Assembly: GCF_034424525.1 (NCBI RefSeq)
Contig: NZ_CP139979.1
Span: 1 to 64,000 of the forward strand
Direction: 5' to 3'
From: Sphingobium yanoikuyae
Lineage (GTDB): Bacteria > Pseudomonadota > Alphaproteobacteria > Sphingomonadales > Sphingomonadaceae
Length of the DNA: 64,000 nt
The notes under the pieces were generated by a model that was given only the letters and a program-made list of their open reading frames with translations, ran no database searches and was not told the origin of the DNA. Below, piece by piece: positions 61,199 through 64,000 of the stretch. A program made the position numbers and the translations under genes. The first letter of the stretch is position 1, and each line of letters begins with the position of its first letter.

Positions 61199-61984
61199 TC
61201 AGGGCGCGCTGAAGCCGTAACGGCCAAGGATCGCCCGGCCCTGCGCCGACAGCAGGAAGCGGCGGAAGCCTTCCGCGTCGTGGTGGCGACTGGCGGTCAG
61301 CCGCGCCACCGGATAGCGGATCGACGGATGGCTGTTGGCGGGAAAAGTCCCGACCGTCTGCACCGATTTCGAGGCACGGGCATCGGTTGCATAGACGATG
61401 CCGAACGGGGTGGCGCCGCGCTCGACGAGGGCAAGGGCGGCGCGCACGCTGTCGCCGCGCGCGACCTTGTCCGCGACCGAGGGCCAGACATTGAGCGCGG
61501 TGAGCGCCGCCTTGCCATATTTGCCCGCCGGCACGGCGTCGGGATCGGCCATGGCGAGGCGGCCGCCGTTCAGCGCTGCGGCGAGCGGCATGTTGCGGCC
61601 GATGCGCAGCCGCACCGGCTTGCCGGCCGGGGCGACCAGCACCAGCCGGTTGCCGGCCATGTCGGCGCGGCTGCCGCGCGCGACGAAGCCGGCCTTCTGG
61701 ATATCGTCCATCCAATCCTCGTCGGCAGAGGCGAACAGGTCGGCAGGGGCGCCGGCCTTGATCTGCCGGGCCAGCGCCGAGGAGGCGGCGAAGGACAGGA
61801 CCGGGCGGGCATGGCCCTGCCGCGCCCAGGCATCGGCGGCAGCGTTCATTGATTCCTGCAGGCTGGCGGCGGCAAGCACCAGTGGCCCGCGTCTGTCCTG
61901 CGCGGCGGCCCAGGATGGCGACAGCAAAATTGACAGGAGCGCGAGCGCGCGCAGCAGGAGCGGAATCGGAGAGAAGAAGCGCAT
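61199..61984 (-). CDS. modA: Molybdate-binding periplasmic protein
   Basis: The 261-residue product has a signal peptide (LLLRALALLSILLSPSWAAAQ) then the ModA fold: LVLAAASLQESMNAAADAWA, LSFAASSALARQIKAGAPADLFASADEDWMD (in pieces), NRLVLVAPAG, MADPDAVPAGKYGKAAL and FGIVYATDA. These include the oxyanion-binding serines. It delivers molybdate to ModBC. The ATG at 61984 is used because the signal peptide starts there. It is divergent from the molybdoenzyme gene across 143 bp. Confidence 0.93.
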   Translation of the reverse strand: MRFFSPIPLLLRALALLSILLSPSWAAAQDRRGPLVLAAASLQESMNAAADAWARQGHARPVLSFAASSALARQIKAGAPADLFASADEDWMDDIQKAGFVARGSRADMAGNRLVLVAPAGKPVRLRIGRNMPLAAALNGGRLAMADPDAVPAGKYGKAALTALNVWPSVADKVARGDSVRAALALVERGATPFGIVYATDARASKSVQTVGTFPANSHPSIRYPVARLTASRHHDAEGFRRFLLSAQGRAILGRYGFSAP

Positions 61985-62127
61985 GACCGCCTTGTGCGCC
62001 CGGCGCCGCGGCCATGCAATTGTCGGCACATGCTTTTGTCGCCGCGCCCGATCCGCTAAGCAGGCGCTGGTGACGCCGATCCTTTCCCCCTTCGTCCGTT
62101 CCGGCCGGACCCGCACAGCCCTTTGAC

Positions 62128-63765
62128 ATGGCCGTGATACGCACGCTTTGCGGCCGGTGCGGCGTCGGCTGTGGCCTGCGCGCCATCACCGGCGAGGATC
62201 GCGACCTGATGGTCGAGGGCGACCGGATGCATCCGGCCAATGCCGGGCGGCTGTGCATCCGCGGGCTGGAGATCGCGGAAGAGGTCGGGCTGGAAGGGCG
62301 ATTGCTCCAGCCGATCATCGACGGTCGGCCGCAACGCTGGGAGAAGGCGATCGCGCAGGTCGCCCGGCGCTTGTCGGCGGTGATCGCCCAGCATGGCCCG
62401 GACAGCGTGGCGCTGCATGTCGGCGACGGTCTGCTGACCGAGGATTATTATGTCGCCAACAAGCTGATGAAGGGCTTCATCGGTTCGGCCCATGTCGATG
62501 CGGGCTGGGCGGCGAATGACGGCGCGGCGCTGGCGCAGCGCGCGGCCTATGGCGAGGATGTGATGCCCGCCGCCTATGAGGATATCGAGCGGGCCGAACT
62601 GATCCTGATGATCGGCGCGGATCTGGCGCAGGAACATCCGGTGCTGAATGCGCGGATCGCGGCGGCGCGGGCCGATCAGGGCGTCGAACTGCTGTTGCTG
62701 GCGGCGCCGGGCGAGGGGACGAGCATCGAGGCCGACCTGCGCATCGAAATGCCGCGCGACGGCATGGCGTCCTGGATCGCCGGACTGCTGCGCCATTGCC
62801 ATGATGTCGGCGCGACCGATGGCGACTATCTGGCGCGCAGTGTCAGCGTACCCGACGATTTCTGGGCGCAACTGTGGACCCGCCATGATCTGTGGTCGGT
62901 GGCGCGCAGTTGCGGCCTGTCGCCGGTGGAGCTTCGCGCGCTCTATGACCGGATCGCCGCCGTGCCGCGGATCGTGACGCTGTTTGGCGGCGCGGACGAG
63001 GGGCTGGCGCGGGCGGTGATCGATTTCCATCTGGCAACCGGACGGATTGGCAGGCCGGGGGCGACGCCCTTTGCCATGACGGCCGCGGCCAATGGCATGG
63101 GCGGGCGCGAGGTCGGCTGCAATGCGACGGGGCTTGCGGCGCATCGCGGCTTCACGGCAGAGGCGATGGCCGAAATAGATCGCTTCTGGTCGGCCGAGGC
63201 GATGGCGACCGGGCCGGGGCTGGATGGTGCGGAACTGGCCGACGCGGTGCGGGACGGGCGCATCCGCGCGCTGTGGAGCATAAGCGGCGACGGCATCGAT
63301 CCGGCCTGGCTGCGCGCGGCGCTGGACGTGGTGCCGCTGGCGATCCGCTCCACCCCCTGGGCCGATCCCGAGCGGGACGGGCGCGGTATCGCGCTGCCAT
63401 CGGCCAGTTGGGTCGAGAAGGACGGCACGCTGACCGGGGCGGACCGGCTGATCAGCCGCCAGCGCCGGCTGTTCCCGCTGCCCGGTGAAGCGAAGCCCGA
63501 CTGGTGGATCGTCACCCAGGTCGCGCGCGCCATGGGCTGGCAGGCGGCATTTCATTATGAATGGGCGGCGGAAATCTATCGCGAGCATGTGCGCCTGACC
63601 GCCTATGGCAATGACGGTGCGCGCTTGCTCAACCTGCGCCGCCATGCCCCGATTTCCAACCCCGCCTATGAGGAACTGACCCCGTGGCGCTGGGGCGAGC
63701 TGCCGTTCGACGAGGGGCGCTTCCCGACGCCGGACGGCAAGGCCCGCCTGCTGCCCTTGTCCTAG
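62128..63765 (+). CDS. Molybdopterin oxidoreductase, NasA-like, apparently C-terminally truncated
   Basis: The 545-residue product begins with a [4Fe-4S] motif CGRCGVGCGL and a fourth cysteine in GRLCIRG, as in assimilatory nitrate reductases and formate dehydrogenases. Molybdopterin-binding domains follow (GPDSVALHVGDGLLTEDYYVANK in pieces, ERAELILMIGADLAQEHPVL, GMGGREVGCNATGLAAHRGF in pieces, SASWVEKDGTLT). The chain stops after RFPTPDGKARLLPLS, the point where full-length enzymes enter the C-terminal dinucleotide-binding domain. Typical NasA proteins run to about 700-900 residues. The gene sits next to modA, which suits a molybdenum enzyme. The stop lies 29 bp before a GCGACAG repeat. It may be a truncated, inactive remnant or a divergent short form. 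Confidence 0.75.
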   Translation: MAVIRTLCGRCGVGCGLRAITGEDRDLMVEGDRMHPANAGRLCIRGLEIAEEVGLEGRLLQPIIDGRPQRWEKAIAQVARRLSAVIAQHGPDSVALHVGDGLLTEDYYVANKLMKGFIGSAHVDAGWAANDGAALAQRAAYGEDVMPAAYEDIERAELILMIGADLAQEHPVLNARIAAARADQGVELLLLAAPGEGTSIEADLRIEMPRDGMASWIAGLLRHCHDVGATDGDYLARSVSVPDDFWAQLWTRHDLWSVARSCGLSPVELRALYDRIAAVPRIVTLFGGADEGLARAVIDFHLATGRIGRPGATPFAMTAAANGMGGREVGCNATGLAAHRGFTAEAMAEIDRFWSAEAMATGPGLDGAELADAVRDGRIRALWSISGDGIDPAWLRAALDVVPLAIRSTPWADPERDGRGIALPSASWVEKDGTLTGADRLISRQRRLFPLPGEAKPDWWIVTQVARAMGWQAAFHYEWAAEIYREHVRLTAYGNDGARLLNLRRHAPISNPAYEELTPWRWGELPFDEGRFPTPDGKARLLPLS

Positions 63766-63793
63766 GCGGTAGATCGCCGGGCGACGGGGCGCC

Positions 63794-63977
63794 GACGCGA
63801 CAGTAGAAAGTTCACACCGTTGTGCGGCATGTGGTGGCGCGTCTTTTGGCGGATTGGCGTCAGGTCGGTCGGCGCGGGGTAATGGCCGCGCGACGATCAG
63901 GCGCCGGTGTCGCGCCTGCGACGCGACAGCGAGGCGACAGGGAAAGGACAGCGACGCGACAGTGTCGCGTGGGCGGC
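63794..63977. repeat. GCGACAG-rich intergenic repeat, copy B
   Basis: Four GCGACAG heptamers occur at 63797, 63923, 63934 and 63956. GACGCGACAGTAGAAAG and then TTCACACCGTTGTG opens the element, matching the opening of copy A at 28523. GACGCGACAGCGAGGCGACA near 63920 matches copy A at 28591 with one difference. The final part includes GCGACAGTGTCGC, a small palindrome. The repeat runs to near the window end, so its far limit is uncertain. Confidence 0.7.
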
Positions 63978-64000
63978 GGCAGTGGAGGCGGGAAAGGGCG

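Overview
The window reads as one end of a high-GC alphaproteobacterial chromosome, most likely from the Sphingomonadaceae (Sphingobium/Sphingomonas type). It opens exactly at the start codon of dnaA. It carries alphaproteobacterial markers (NDUFA12-type complex I subunit, DUF2155 lipoprotein, Tim44-domain protein beside secB) and KpsC/KpsS capsule genes. Identifications rest on reading motifs by eye; no database search was possible. No tRNA, rRNA or CRISPR array was seen.

Region 1 (1-32.7 kb) is mostly core: dnaA, a cyclophilin, a GGDEF-EAL protein, Smr, MltA, Tim44-like, secB, murJ, trpS, a DUF4136 lipoprotein, a dicarboxylate-type symporter, dapE, a cupin, an LD-carboxypeptidase, an M19 dipeptidase, aat, DUF2155, NDUFA12, DUF192, recX, a fatty acyl-AMP ligase, a second GGDEF-EAL protein, a ParA-like ATPase, the aroQ-accB-accC-arsC group, a fused thiS-thiG gene, and a LysR-regulated CoA-transferase operon in which a phosphatase gene separates scoA and scoB.

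Region 2 (32.7-58.9 kb, with a related gene at 60.4-61.2 kb) is a large cell-surface polysaccharide locus of the ABC-transporter-dependent (KpsMT/KpsCS) kind. It holds KpsC and KpsS, the ABC transporter KpsT/KpsM, the outer-membrane exporter (Wza/KpsD type) and the inner-membrane KpsE-type protein. It also has five glycosyltransferases, two of them large multidomain proteins, two paralogous pyruvyltransferase-family genes, a methyltransferase, an APH-fold kinase, and an unrecognised hydrolase-like/TPR/tail-anchored protein. GDP-mannose supply is encoded by manC, manA and a eukaryotic-type phosphomannomutase. An IS110/IS1111-type insertion sequence sits directly in front of one glycosyltransferase start codon.

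Region 3 (58.9-64 kb) is a molybdate uptake set, modA, modB and modC, interrupted by the oppositely oriented phosphomannomutase gene. Next to it is a molybdopterin oxidoreductase of assimilatory nitrate reductase type that appears to lack its C-terminal domain and stops 29 bp before a GCGACAG-rich repeat. A related repeat lies at 28.5 kb, also just after a gene. Other non-coding structure includes a REP-like palindrome overlapping the murJ ribosome binding site and several stop-to-stop hairpins between convergent genes.
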